Shown piece after piece: positions 1 through 7,084 of a stretch of DNA of 9,616 bases. The notes beneath the pieces are model-generated. The model saw only the letters and a program-made list of their open reading frames with translations. It ran no database searches and had not been told where the DNA came from. Every line of letters starts with the position of its first letter. The first letter of the stretch is position 1. Where the stretch lies: the NCBI GenBank assembly GCA_035533815.1, contig DATLTB010000016.1, forward strand, positions 1 through 9,616. The letters run 5' to 3'. A program made the translations under genes and the position numbers. This DNA comes from JANWKA01 sp035533815. Lineage in GTDB: Bacteria; Bacteroidota; Bacteroidia; Chitinophagales; Chitinophagaceae.

Positions 1-629
1 TGGAGCTGGTGTACCCCATTCTGCACTGCGGTAAGATCAGCAGAAAAGGCCAGGTTACTGATATTGGTACCGGGGGTAATCGTAATCGCTGTCGCTTTTC
101 CGATCCCCGGATCAGTGTCCACATAATATTCGGCCTGTTCGATATTTGCCTCCGCTGGAAGGGTTCCGCCCAGAATGATACTCCCCTTATAAAAGGTAAA
201 ATAATTATTAAATGACCAGCTGCCTCCTAAATCACGGGCCCGGATATGGAGCTGGTGTACCCCCGTCTGCACCGAACTAAGATCAGCAGAAAAGGCCAGG
301 TTACTGATATTCGTGCCGGGGGTAATCGGGATATTCGTAGCCAGCCCAATGCCCGGATCAGTGTCCACATAGTATTCCGCCTGTTCGATATTCGATTGCG
401 CTGACAAGGTGCCGCCCATGGTGGTATTCCCCTTATAAAAGGTTGAATAATTATTAAACGACCAGCTGCCTCCTGAATCACGGGCCCGGATATGGAGCTG
501 GTGTACCCCATTCTGCACTGCGGTAAGATTCGCAGAAAAAGCCAGGTTACTGATATTGGTACCAGGGGTAATCGTAATCGCAGTCGCTTTCCCGATCCCC
601 GGATCGGTGTCCACATAATATTCCGCCTG
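1..629 (-). repeat. Tandem 246-bp coding repeat, 2.56 copies visible
   Basis: In coding order the units are 629-384, 383-138 and 137-1 (cut by the edge). Anchor words recur at exactly 246-bp spacing: ccacat at 119, 365 and 611, and tggagctgg at 1, 247 and 493. No indels are seen. By hand alignment over the 137 bp available in all three, units 1 and 3 differ at 8 positions, 7 of them synonymous, while units 2 and 3 differ at about 24. Unit 3 matches unit 1 in the KATAITI and LTAVQNG segments but shares some codons with unit 2 (for example GCC TTT TCT GCT GAT). This points to mosaic exchange between units or to an alternating A-B-A array. Confidence 0.93.
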
Positions 630-719
630 AATGATTTTTGTCTGTCCCATGGCCAGGTTAAACAGTAGAGCGAGCATAATGACCCCGATGCCATGGATAA
701 AAAAGGATCGTTTTTTCAT
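1..719 (-). CDS. Tandem-repeat surface protein with EYYVDTDPG repeats, partial (3' end outside window)
   Basis: The frame is open from the ATG at 719 to the left edge (239 codons), so the gene is cut by the window. Residues 1-25 form a signal peptide (MKKR, hydrophobic core, AMG before Gln26). Repeats of 82 residues follow, beginning at Gln31. Each starts QAEYYVDTDPGIG, continues through ITPGTNISNLAFSA and VHQLHIRAR, and ends near GGSWSFNN and TFYKG. Two units are complete and a third is cut by the edge. I recognise this repeat from large Bacteroidota surface proteins that often end in a type IX secretion sorting domain. Such a domain would lie outside the window and is not seen. The VHQLHIRAR/SWSF part looks like an Ig- or fibronectin-like beta sandwich (inference). 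The gene follows a beta-helix gene after 58 nt, so the two are probably co-transcribed. No function beyond a surface or adhesive role can be assigned. Confidence 0.85.
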   Translation of the reverse strand, partial: MKKRSFFIHGIGVIMLALLFNLAMGQTKIIQAEYYVDTDPGIGKATAITITPGTNISNLAFSANLTAVQNGVHQLHIRARDSGGSWSFNNYSTFYKGNTTMGGTLSAQSNIEQAEYYVDTDPGIGLATNIPITPGTNISNLAFSADLSSVQTGVHQLHIRARDLGGSWSFNNYFTFYKGSIILGGTLPAEANIEQAEYYVDTDPGIGKATAITITPGTNISNLAFSADLTAVQNGVHQL

Positions 720-777
720 GTGGATGATTTTTAAGGGATGGAACTTCCCAAACCTAATCTGATAAAAACGATATGGC

Positions 778-1761
778 TCAATTGTGCGATTTGATACTTA
801 CCGTGACAGACATTGAATTGGACCCTGCAGCCACCGTCGCGGGTACCGTAAGGGTATAAATGCTCGGTATGGGAGCCATACCCGATAGCATATAGGGTGT
901 CCCGTTCCCAAATATGCCCAGGTCAATGCCACCAATTCCTGCCCCTTTGGCTGGAGACCCTGCAGCCAATTCCAGCCCTGCATCAATGGTAGTTCGGTTA
1001 GCGTAATTGGTAAAAATGCCGGTAAAAGGAGCTACATAAAAATTCCCATTACCGTTGGCCGTGGTATTGGTGCCGTTATATAGGATATTGTTTAAAAAAG
1101 TATTGTTGGTCCGGATATTTATGGTATCCCCACTAATGATATTATCTTCCACCAGGAAATTATTCACATAGGAAACATTTTCTATGTAATTACTATACAG
1201 GTCCCCGTTGGTCGTCGGTCCATCCAGATAAAGGTTCAAAATACTGTTGTCGAATATCTGCAGATTGGAGAAGGTTGAGTAAGTAGGATAGTTAAAAATG
1301 TTACAGATAAAATTCTGGGCAATTGTATCCCCCGAATACGTATTGCCGGTAGTTTGCCCCAGATAAATTCCCGGGCTTAAATTGCGTAGGACCTTTATAT
1401 TGTTTTCATTGATGTAAATATTGGGTGAATTCATGCCCATCACGCAACTTCCGCTGCTTCCGGTATTGAACGTAAAGCTTAATCCTATCGCTGTCAGCAG
1501 GCTGTACTGGGTCTGCGGGTTTTCCGCAAGGAAATATCCCGGTCCGATCCAAACCAGGGGCTTGGTGCATGTCACAGGTCCATAACTAATGAGAGAACCT
1601 TCTATCTGGATAGTATCACCGGATGCTGCCCCGTCATGGGCAGCCTGGGGAGTGGTGTAATCAGCCGAAATACCGGAGGTATTGTTGACCCGCCAAATTT
1701 TCGCGGTAGCCAGCCTGAAGCTGGCCAGCAGGATCAGGGAAATAATCATGAATTTTTTCAT
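778..1761 (-). CDS. Secreted right-handed beta-helix (pectate-lyase-like fold) protein
   Basis: The 327-residue product has a signal peptide at residues 1-20 (MKKFMIISLI core, cleavage after LATA). The start is set at the ATG at 1761 because the signal peptide begins there. The 16 in-frame codons upstream would put a polar extension in front of it. The mature N-terminus (IWRVNNTSG, then TTPQAAHDGAASGDTIQIEG) is the usual opening of Bacteroidota beta-helix proteins, where short 'time or space' strands precede parallel coils. Residues from about 110 to 250 are rich in Asn, Ile and Tyr with short repeated N-x-I turns, as expected for stacked coils. DLGIFGNG at 280-287 and GMAPIPSIY just after it form the usual C-terminal closure. 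No catalytic residues of polysaccharide lyases are recognisable, so binding or a structural role is as likely as an enzyme. Many relatives are encoded next to EYYVDTDPG-repeat genes, as here (recalled family knowledge, not searched). Confidence 0.8.
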   Translation of the reverse strand: MKKFMIISLILLASFRLATAKIWRVNNTSGISADYTTPQAAHDGAASGDTIQIEGSLISYGPVTCTKPLVWIGPGYFLAENPQTQYSLLTAIGLSFTFNTGSSGSCVMGMNSPNIYINENNIKVLRNLSPGIYLGQTTGNTYSGDTIAQNFICNIFNYPTYSTFSNLQIFDNSILNLYLDGPTTNGDLYSNYIENVSYVNNFLVEDNIISGDTINIRTNNTFLNNILYNGTNTTANGNGNFYVAPFTGIFTNYANRTTIDAGLELAAGSPAKGAGIGGIDLGIFGNGTPYMLSGMAPIPSIYTLTVPATVAAGSNSMSVTVSIKSHN

Positions 1762-2046
1762 GGTAGTGTTTTTTATATAGAATGGAATAAATAACATAGA
1801 TATAGTCAATCAATCAATAATCATGGCCGGAATACCCGATTTATGGGATACTTGTTGAAAACCAACACCGGATTCAGGGCATTTAAGACCCGTTTGGGAA
1901 GACCTTAATATAACCAAACCAAATGCTGGACTGAAACCCTGACAGGATGAAGGTTGAGGTGTTAAGGTCAACCGAATTCATGGGATGGCCAGTGTGCTTA
2001 TTTCCTGGTGGATAGTCAAAGGCTAAGGAATGCATGATGAGGAGAT

Positions 2047-2081
2047 TTTGGGGTTAACAAAAAAGGGGTCATGTATATTTG
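2047..2081 (+). promoter_or_regulatory. Candidate Bacteroidota promoter (distal)
   Basis: TTTG at 2047-2050 and TATATTTG at 2074-2081 match the -33 TTTG and -7 TAnnTTTG pattern of Bacteroidota sigma-A promoters, with 23 nt between them, the upper end of the accepted range. It lies about 240 nt upstream of the ATG at 2319. If used, it would give a long leader containing the inverted repeat at 2169-2217, or a separate small RNA. The match is by eye only. Confidence 0.3.
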
Positions 2082-2168
2082 GATCAATCAGGGTGAATTT
2101 TAGATACTCATTAAAGATTTTTATTTTAATTCGGCTTTATTGGCAAAACTTTTGATTATGGATAAAGA

Positions 2169-2217
2169 TATACCTGAACCTTCGCGAATTCAAGAGGGGA
2201 AACAAAAATCAGGTATA
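2169..2217. repeat. Perfect 9-bp inverted repeat with 31-nt spacer
   Basis: TATACCTGA at 2169-2177 is exactly complementary to TCAGGTATA at 2209-2217. The spacer contains an 8-bp palindrome, TTCGCGAA, at 2181-2188. The element sits between the two candidate promoters upstream of the YncE-like gene. It could be a stem in a long leader RNA or a pair of binding sites for a dimeric regulator. Neither is shown by the sequence alone. Confidence 0.6.
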
Positions 2218-2291
2218 AATACGTAATTCATCCGATAACAGTTCATTGCCTGAGCTGACCGATAATTCAGAAAGTCTTCAAAATCAATAGA

Positions 2292-2299
2292 TATTTTTG
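2292..2299 (+). promoter_or_regulatory. Candidate -7 element proximal to the YncE-like gene
   Basis: TATTTTTG matches TAnnTTTG and ends 19 nt before the ATG at 2319, giving a leader of about a dozen bases. No clear TTTG is present at the expected -33 distance, so the assignment rests on one half of the promoter. Confidence 0.35.
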
Positions 2300-2318
2300 G
2301 CTTCTTAAAAATAATTAT

Positions 2319-3350
2319 ATGAAAAAAATTACTCATTTATCTTGCCTTTTATTCCTCATTCCAGCTTTCCTGCTTTCCAGTATCGGATATGCGCAGGATC
2401 CCGGCTACCATGTAATCCGCCAAATCCATTTGGGCGGAGGTGGGGGTTGGGATTATATTAATGTATTTCATCCCTTGCACCGGGTATATGTTTCCCATGG
2501 GACGGAAGTGATTGTGATGGATGAACGTTCAGGGGATTCTATTGGGGTGATTCCACATACGATCGGGGTGCATGGCATTGTGTTTGCCCCCGAATTCAAT
2601 AAAGGTTTTGTCACTGATGGCCAGTTAAACCAGGTCACGGTTTTCAATTTGAAGACGAATCAGGTTATCGATTCTGTGGGAACCGGGAAGGGGCCGGATG
2701 GTATCCTGTATGACCCCTTTACCAAAAAGGTTTTTGTGAACTGCGGCCAAAGTCAGGTGGCGACCATCATTGATGCCTCTACCGACCACGTATACAAAAC
2801 CCTTCCCCTCGGAGGACGCCCTGAAACTGCCGTATCTGATGGGCAGGGACATATTTATGTCAATATTGAAAGTAAGAGTGAACTGGCTGCTATAAATACC
2901 CGGAATTTTACCATAACCAATGATTGGCCTATTGGCAAGGGCCAATCTCCCTCCGGCCTGGCTATTGACAGCAAGCATCATGTCCTGTTCATTGGTTGTG
3001 ACAATAAGATGATGGTAGTCATGAATGCCAAAACCGGAGCTGTTCTTGCAGAATTACCCACCGGACAAGGATGTGACGGAACGGATTTTGATCCGGGTAC
3101 GGGTTATGCCTTCAGCTCAAACGGCGAAGGAACCCTGACCATGATCAAGGATGTTGCCGGCAAATATAAAGTGGTAGCCAATGTACCGACCAAACGGGGA
3201 GCCCGTACCTCCACAGTAGATGTGGTGAACCATCACCTTTTTCTGCCTACGGCAGAATTTGGTCCTGAAACTGCGCAAACCCCCAATCAACGTTTTCACA
3301 GGCCACCAATCATCCCCGGCACATTTGAAGTACTCGAAGTTGGTAAATAA
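2319..3350 (+). CDS. Exported YncE-like beta-propeller protein
   Basis: The 343-residue product has a signal peptide at residues 1-25 (MKK, Leu/Phe-rich core, GYA before Gln26). The rest is a series of roughly 40-residue beta-propeller blades of the YncE/YVTN type. Each pairs a phrase such as VHGIVFAPEFNKGFVTDG, DGILYDPFTKKVFVNCG or SGLAIDSKHHVLFIG with a 'V-x-D/N-x-K/T-T-x-x-V' strand (VTVFNLKTNQVIDSVGTG, MVVMNAKTGAVLAELPTG). I estimate about seven blades, which fits the length of the family. There is no enzyme motif. Relatives are periplasmic and are thought to be binding or scaffold proteins of unknown ligand. The ATG at 2319 is chosen because it opens the signal peptide directly after an A/T-rich leader. 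The gene converges on the amine oxidase gene with only 3 nt between stop codons. Confidence 0.85.
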   Translation: MKKITHLSCLLFLIPAFLLSSIGYAQDPGYHVIRQIHLGGGGGWDYINVFHPLHRVYVSHGTEVIVMDERSGDSIGVIPHTIGVHGIVFAPEFNKGFVTDGQLNQVTVFNLKTNQVIDSVGTGKGPDGILYDPFTKKVFVNCGQSQVATIIDASTDHVYKTLPLGGRPETAVSDGQGHIYVNIESKSELAAINTRNFTITNDWPIGKGQSPSGLAIDSKHHVLFIGCDNKMMVVMNAKTGAVLAELPTGQGCDGTDFDPGTGYAFSSNGEGTLTMIKDVAGKYKVVANVPTKRGARTSTVDVVNHHLFLPTAEFGPETAQTPNQRFHRPPIIPGTFEVLEVGK

Positions 3351-3353
3351 ACC

Positions 3354-4673
3354 TTATCGGGGCAGGCTAAGCATCCTGTGTGCCGATTCCTTTCCGCTGG
3401 CCAGGGCCGCTTCCACCGTTCCCGGGAATGGCCCTTCATAGAAAGCTTCTCCGGCAAAAAACAGGTTTTCAGAAGGAAAACCCACAAATTGCTTTCTGGC
3501 TTTACCGGATCCGAGGGTGGCATAACTGTAGGATCCCCTGGAGTATGGATCACCAGCCCAATTGATCACTTTAGATTTAACCAGATTCTGCCTAAACCAT
3601 CCTGTTGACCTTCCAAAAATGGCCAGGATTGACTCTTCTGCCAGTGTCAATAATACGTTGTCTGAGGACCGCTTGAGCCGGGCTGCTGGGGGACCACCGA
3701 TCCAGCCGGTTAACATTGGATCGTCCTTTGGAAATGGGGTCCACCAGGTAGGAACGGGGAACTTGGAAAAGATCATACCTAAATGATCTTTTCCGGGCCC
3801 AATCAGGTCCAGGAATTCCCGGTCTTTCCAGAAAGCAGACCTGAACAATAAAAGAAATTTAATCCCCGATCCAAACCCGATCTGATCCGCTGCATCCTCC
3901 AGTTCGGGAATTGAAGGGTTGAAGTTTAATTTCCCCTTACCCCTGGTCTTTGATTGGAGTACCCCTGTAGGTATAGTGATCAGTACTTTCCGGGCTTGGT
4001 ATTCTTCCTCCTTATCCCCGAAAACGATGACGGGATTCCTATTCCATAGCACTTCCCTTGCCAACGTATTCATCTTTATTTTTCCTCCGCCTGACCTGAT
4101 TTCCTTTTCCAGAAAACCGGTCAGCTGCGAATACCCACCCTGAATCCGGTATTGGGGATCTCCATTTTCGGTTTGTGAGAACCATTCCTCCCTTAATGCC
4201 AAAGCGCTGGCCAGATCGGGATCTGCACAATCAAAACCGGAAGCCATTCCACGGACGGAATCCCTAAGCCCTTGATATCGGGCTCCCCGGAAATATTGAC
4301 CCAGAAAGTCATTGAGGGTCATATCCTGTTCAAGTTCATTTAATTGTTGCTCGAATTCTTCCCAGTGAACCCCGGAAAGATTGGACTGTTTCCGGTCAGT
4401 GCCTGCATTCCAGCGCTGTCCGCCAGTTTCGTAATGGCCAATATTGGCTTCTTTCAGGAGACCTAGTGTAATAGGTGTTTTTCCATGAATAAATTCCGCA
4501 CCTGCTTCCGCATTACCGGGAAAATTTTGGACAGGCAACGTATGTATCCTCCCTCCCAGCCTCTTACGTCCTTCCAGAATCCTCACTGAAAGTCCTCCCC
4601 TGGTCAGTTCCCGTCCGGCCATTAATCCAGCAGCTCCTCCCCCAATAATCAATATATCTGTAGATCTGTCCAT
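3354..4673 (-). CDS. FAD-dependent amine oxidase (flavin monoamine/polyamine oxidase family)
   Basis: The 439-residue product has no signal peptide and is probably cytoplasmic. The N-terminal Rossmann segment carries GGGAAG (G11, G13, G16), then Glu34 for the FAD ribose and GGR at 40-42. AEAGAEFIHG (about 55-64) is the substrate-domain motif of the family, and Lys272 in GSGIKFLLLF corresponds to the conserved active-site lysine. WAGDPYSRGSYSYATLG and the C-terminal AGEAFYEGPFPGTVEAALASG (around 407-427, with G408 and E409) complete the FAD pocket. Length and layout fit the family, which oxidises primary or secondary amines to imines with release of H2O2. The substrate cannot be deduced. A GTG six bases upstream (4679) is an alternative start, but the ATG at 4673 is preferred. 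Upstream on the minus strand, GATATTTG (4704-4697) matches TAnnTTTG with one mismatch and would give a leader of about 17 nt. Confidence 0.9.
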   Translation of the reverse strand: MDRSTDILIIGGGAAGLMAGRELTRGGLSVRILEGRKRLGGRIHTLPVQNFPGNAEAGAEFIHGKTPITLGLLKEANIGHYETGGQRWNAGTDRKQSNLSGVHWEEFEQQLNELEQDMTLNDFLGQYFRGARYQGLRDSVRGMASGFDCADPDLASALALREEWFSQTENGDPQYRIQGGYSQLTGFLEKEIRSGGGKIKMNTLAREVLWNRNPVIVFGDKEEEYQARKVLITIPTGVLQSKTRGKGKLNFNPSIPELEDAADQIGFGSGIKFLLLFRSAFWKDREFLDLIGPGKDHLGMIFSKFPVPTWWTPFPKDDPMLTGWIGGPPAARLKRSSDNVLLTLAEESILAIFGRSTGWFRQNLVKSKVINWAGDPYSRGSYSYATLGSGKARKQFVGFPSENLFFAGEAFYEGPFPGTVEAALASGKESAHRMLSLPR

Positions 4674-4679
4674 AGACAC

Positions 4680-4815
4680 CGTAATCCGGAATAATCCAAA
4701 TATCCGGTAAATTAACGCTGATGTAAATTATTTTAATTTCCAGAGTCAAAGGAATGTGTAATTTTCAGTACATTGTAATATGGCTGCAGGTAATGATTTC
4801 ATCTAAAATACGTAT
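4680..4815. other. Divergent intergenic region between amine oxidase and lipoprotein genes
   Basis: This 136-nt segment must hold the start signals for two genes transcribed away from each other. The only promoter-like match is the one-mismatch element for the minus strand at 4697-4704. A second weak minus-strand match (TTCCTTTG) is at 4747-4754. No plus-strand TAnnTTTG was found before 4816. Confidence 0.4.
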
Positions 4816-5445
4816 ATGAAATTCCCCATTTTTTCCATGTGCTCCTTATTTTGTTTAGGGGTATTATATTTATTGACCCCTGGTTGCAACTTTCCAGATT
4901 CTTCCGGACAAACAAATGCAACAGCTGCTCCCACGGTCAGTTGGGAATCCACCCTGGACAACGAACTCCCCCTGCTGGGTCACCGGAATTGGATCCTATT
5001 AGTGGATAAGGCTTTCCCCCTGGAAAATGGGCGGGGCATTGAGACCATTTACACGAATGAAGATATGCTGACAGCCCTTCGCTTTACCCTACAGGAAATT
5101 AAGGCCTCTAACCATATCAAACCAATAATATATACAGATCAGGAGTTACAGTATGTGCAACCCGAATTTGCTCCAGGGATAGTAGCTTATCGCAATGCAT
5201 TACAAAAACTGCTGGGAAATATCCAGCCCCAGGTCATGCTTCATGACTCCGTATTCACCCGAATTGCTGCTGCTTCCCGGTTGTTCCGGATCCTGGTCCT
5301 GAAAACGACAGATACGATTGCCTATACTTCTGTATACCTGCAGTTGGGCTGCGCATATTGGAGCGATGCTGCGGAAAAATCTCTCCGGGACTCCATGGCA
5401 AAAGCTGCCATCCGGCATCCTGAACTGCGCAGAAAACACCGGTAA
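4816..5445 (+). CDS. Lipoprotein with RbsD/FucU-like (sugar mutarotase fold) domain
   Basis: The 209-residue product starts with a lipoprotein signal: a hydrophobic stretch at 5-20, then LLTPGC with the acylated Cys24. A Ser/Thr/Ala-rich linker runs to about 42. Residues from about 50 resemble RbsD/FucU. LGHRNWILLVDKAFP places His56 and Asp64 where RbsD and FucU have their catalytic His and the conserved Asp of 'GH-D-x-I-V-I-A-D'. IETIYTNEDML follows, and near the end AYTSVYLQLG (169-178) aligns with the 'Y-A-N-V-I-L-x-x-G' active-site strand, with Ser in place of Asn. Classical members interconvert anomers of ribose or fucose in the cytoplasm, whereas this one should be anchored outside the inner membrane. 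The family call comes from recalled motifs, so function and substrate remain open. The gene stands alone, 242 nt before the next start. Confidence 0.7.
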   Translation: MKFPIFSMCSLFCLGVLYLLTPGCNFPDSSGQTNATAAPTVSWESTLDNELPLLGHRNWILLVDKAFPLENGRGIETIYTNEDMLTALRFTLQEIKASNHIKPIIYTDQELQYVQPEFAPGIVAYRNALQKLLGNIQPQVMLHDSVFTRIAAASRLFRILVLKTTDTIAYTSVYLQLGCAYWSDAAEKSLRDSMAKAAIRHPELRRKHR

Positions 5446-5483
5446 GTTTTCCCTGGAAGCTGGTTCCTGGCCATATTTTCCTG

Positions 5484-5513
5484 GGTTGACCTGGTGACTA
5501 ACCAGGAATAACC
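5484..5513 (+). terminator. Hairpin 39 nt after the lipoprotein gene, possible terminator
   Basis: CCTGGT (5490-5495) and ACCAGG (5501-5506) pair perfectly around a 5-nt loop, GACTA. An outer GGTT (5484-5487) and AACC (5510-5513) extend the stem across a small 2-by-3 internal loop. There is no T-run afterwards, so it is not a canonical intrinsic terminator. Its place just after the stop at 5445 is the main argument for a transcript-end or RNA-stability role. Confidence 0.4.
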
Positions 5514-5686
5514 GGTCCGGAGTCATTAAATCCAGATGTAATATTTCAAATCTACCAATTAGGCCTTCCTTTATCTTCATTCCGGTATCTCAATTCTTTG
5601 AATTTTCATGAATTTTGCCTAGATTTCCACCCTGGAAACCATTATTACCGTTTTGCCTGGATAATACCCACTTCAAATCATTAAAA

Positions 5687-7084
5687 ATGAAACTTACTTT
5701 ACTGCTCTGTGTATCTTTGTTTGGTTTTGGTTCTTCCTTTGCCCAAACTGACCCCCGCCTGGCTAAGGCTTCCAGATTTGAAAAAAACGGATGGATCTAT
5801 ATCCATCTTCAGGGCAGCCCGGAAACAATTGGTTTTCAGCATGGCTATTTACTCGCCAATGAAATCGATGATGCCATCCATATGGAGAAATATTTTCTGC
5901 TCCATACCACGGGCAAAGACTGGAATTTCTATCGAAATGCCTCCAAGCAAATGTTCTGGAATAAAATTCCAATAGAATACCAGCAGGAAATCAAGGGAAT
6001 AGCCGAAGGACTCCAAGCTAAACATAAGAAATATGATATTTATGATATAGTCGCCCTCAATGGAGTCATGGAACTACCGGATTATTATGTCCCATACCTT
6101 AAACATAAGCTTTTACATGAAAAGCTTGCCAGCAAGGCTCCTGGTAACTGCAGTGCTTTTATCGCTACCGGGGACTATACCCGGGATCATAAAATAGTGA
6201 TGGGCCATAATGCCTGGGTTGATTATATTATGGGAGAACGCTGGAATATCATTGCAGATATTGTTCCGCAGAAAGGGAACAGGATAATGATGGATATTTT
6301 TCCGGGATTTATTGAAAGCGGAGATGATTTTGCCGAAAATAGCGCAGGAATCCTGATCACGGAAACGACAATAACCGGATTCAAAGGATTTGATCCTGCA
6401 GGGATTCCGGAATTTGTACGGGCCCGGGAAGCTGAACAGTATGCCAACAGTATTCCAGATTTTGTCAGAATCATGACTAAGGGCAATAATGGAGGATATG
6501 CCAATGACTGGTTGGTTGGTGATACCAAAACCAACGAAATCGCCAGGCTTGAGCTCGGGCTGAAGCACTTCAGGGTCTGGAAAACCAAAAACGGGATATA
6601 TGTGGGTTCTAATTTCCCGAGTGATCCCACTATTATGAAGGATGAAACAGATTTTAATCCCGCAATCCCTAACAGTTCACCAAACAATCGGAAATACTGC
6701 TGGACAAAACTGGCTGCAATGGATAGCGGAAAAATTGATGCTCAGGTGGGTATGGCCATGGAGAGCAATTCCTATAATTTCAGGACAGGAGCCAAAGAAG
6801 AGAACCGCTGCGTGATTGCAGGCAGGCTGGATACAGACCCCCATGGCGCACCGGAATGGAACTGGCCTCCTTATTATCCGGGAGGTACCGTACAGGCCAA
6901 ATTAACGACTGCAGATCTCGCATCGAAGATGGAATTCTGGGCACATATGGGCAATCCGGGGAGCGGGGATTTTCTGGCTGCTCCTTTTTTCAAAGCACAC
7001 CCCCAGTTTAAATGGCAGGCCAAATACCTCCACGATATGTTGGCATACCCCTGGACTTTGTTTTCCTCAAAAGGCAAGCTTTAA
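5687..7084 (+). CDS. Exported Ntn hydrolase, phospholipase B-like / C45 acyltransferase group
   Basis: The 465-residue product has a signal peptide at residues 1-19 (MKLTLLLCVSLFGFGSS core, cleavage after SFA). The ATG at 5687 is preferred over an in-frame TTG at 5615, because only the ATG puts the signal peptide at the N-terminus. The mature part opens with GSPETIGFQHGYLLA (43-57), a motif shared by C45 acyltransferases and phospholipase B-like enzymes. GNCSAF places Cys155 as the likely N-terminal nucleophile exposed by autocleavage. MGHNAWVDY (172-180) follows, matching the 'H-N/D-x-W-x-x-Y' of phospholipase B-like proteins. ANDWLVGDTKTNEIARLELG (from about 270) fits the beta-sheet core of the fold. 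These families hydrolyse or transfer acyl groups on amide or ester bonds. The substrate here is unknown, and a periplasmic or extracellular site is inferred from the signal peptide. C45 versus phospholipase B-like is not settled; the H-N-x-W motif favours the latter. Confidence 0.8.
   Translation: MKLTLLLCVSLFGFGSSFAQTDPRLAKASRFEKNGWIYIHLQGSPETIGFQHGYLLANEIDDAIHMEKYFLLHTTGKDWNFYRNASKQMFWNKIPIEYQQEIKGIAEGLQAKHKKYDIYDIVALNGVMELPDYYVPYLKHKLLHEKLASKAPGNCSAFIATGDYTRDHKIVMGHNAWVDYIMGERWNIIADIVPQKGNRIMMDIFPGFIESGDDFAENSAGILITETTITGFKGFDPAGIPEFVRAREAEQYANSIPDFVRIMTKGNNGGYANDWLVGDTKTNEIARLELGLKHFRVWKTKNGIYVGSNFPSDPTIMKDETDFNPAIPNSSPNNRKYCWTKLAAMDSGKIDAQVGMAMESNSYNFRTGAKEENRCVIAGRLDTDPHGAPEWNWPPYYPGGTVQAKLTTADLASKMEFWAHMGNPGSGDFLAAPFFKAHPQFKWQAKYLHDMLAYPWTLFSSKGKL

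Larger units (their letters stand above)
1762..2318. other. 557-nt gene-free divergent regulatory region
   Basis: This region separates the minus-strand beta-helix gene from the plus-strand YncE-like gene. It has no convincing coding frame. It holds two TAnnTTTG-like elements on the plus strand, a 9-bp inverted repeat (2169-2217), a 6-bp hairpin candidate (GGTTGA at 1952-1957 with TCAACC at 1968-1973) and a short TCAA tandem run (1806-1818). I found no perfect TAnnTTTG element on the minus strand upstream of 1761. It is AT-rich from about 2100 onward. Confidence 0.7.

Noticed and set aside
1..629. Possible CRISPR or mobile-element origin of the regular repeat
   Set aside because: The 246-bp units join without spacers, stay in one reading frame and encode a recognised protein repeat.
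227..694. Minus-strand open frame of 155 codons overlapping the repeat gene
   Set aside because: It lies in a different frame from the signal-peptide-led repeat frame (ATG at 719). Its apparent repeats are only the shadow of the 246-bp DNA repeat, which keeps all frames in phase.
1806..1818. TCAA tandem run upstream of the beta-helix gene as a phase-variation tract
   Set aside because: There are only three full units, too few for frequent slippage, and no promoter is placed around it with confidence.
2030..2155. Small plus-strand open frame of 41 codons in the divergent region
   Set aside because: AAGGA sits directly against the ATG, too close for a working ribosome binding site. The product is AT-driven and Ile/Phe/Lys-rich with no recognisable motif. 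Random AT-rich sequence readily gives this length.
5200..5580. Minus-strand open frame over the end of the lipoprotein gene
   Set aside because: It covers the RbsD-like 3' half in antisense and has no identifiable product.
6113..6687. Two long minus-strand open frames within the Ntn hydrolase gene
   Set aside because: Both lie antisense to a gene with clear signal peptide and catalytic motifs, and their translations show no domain or sensible start context.
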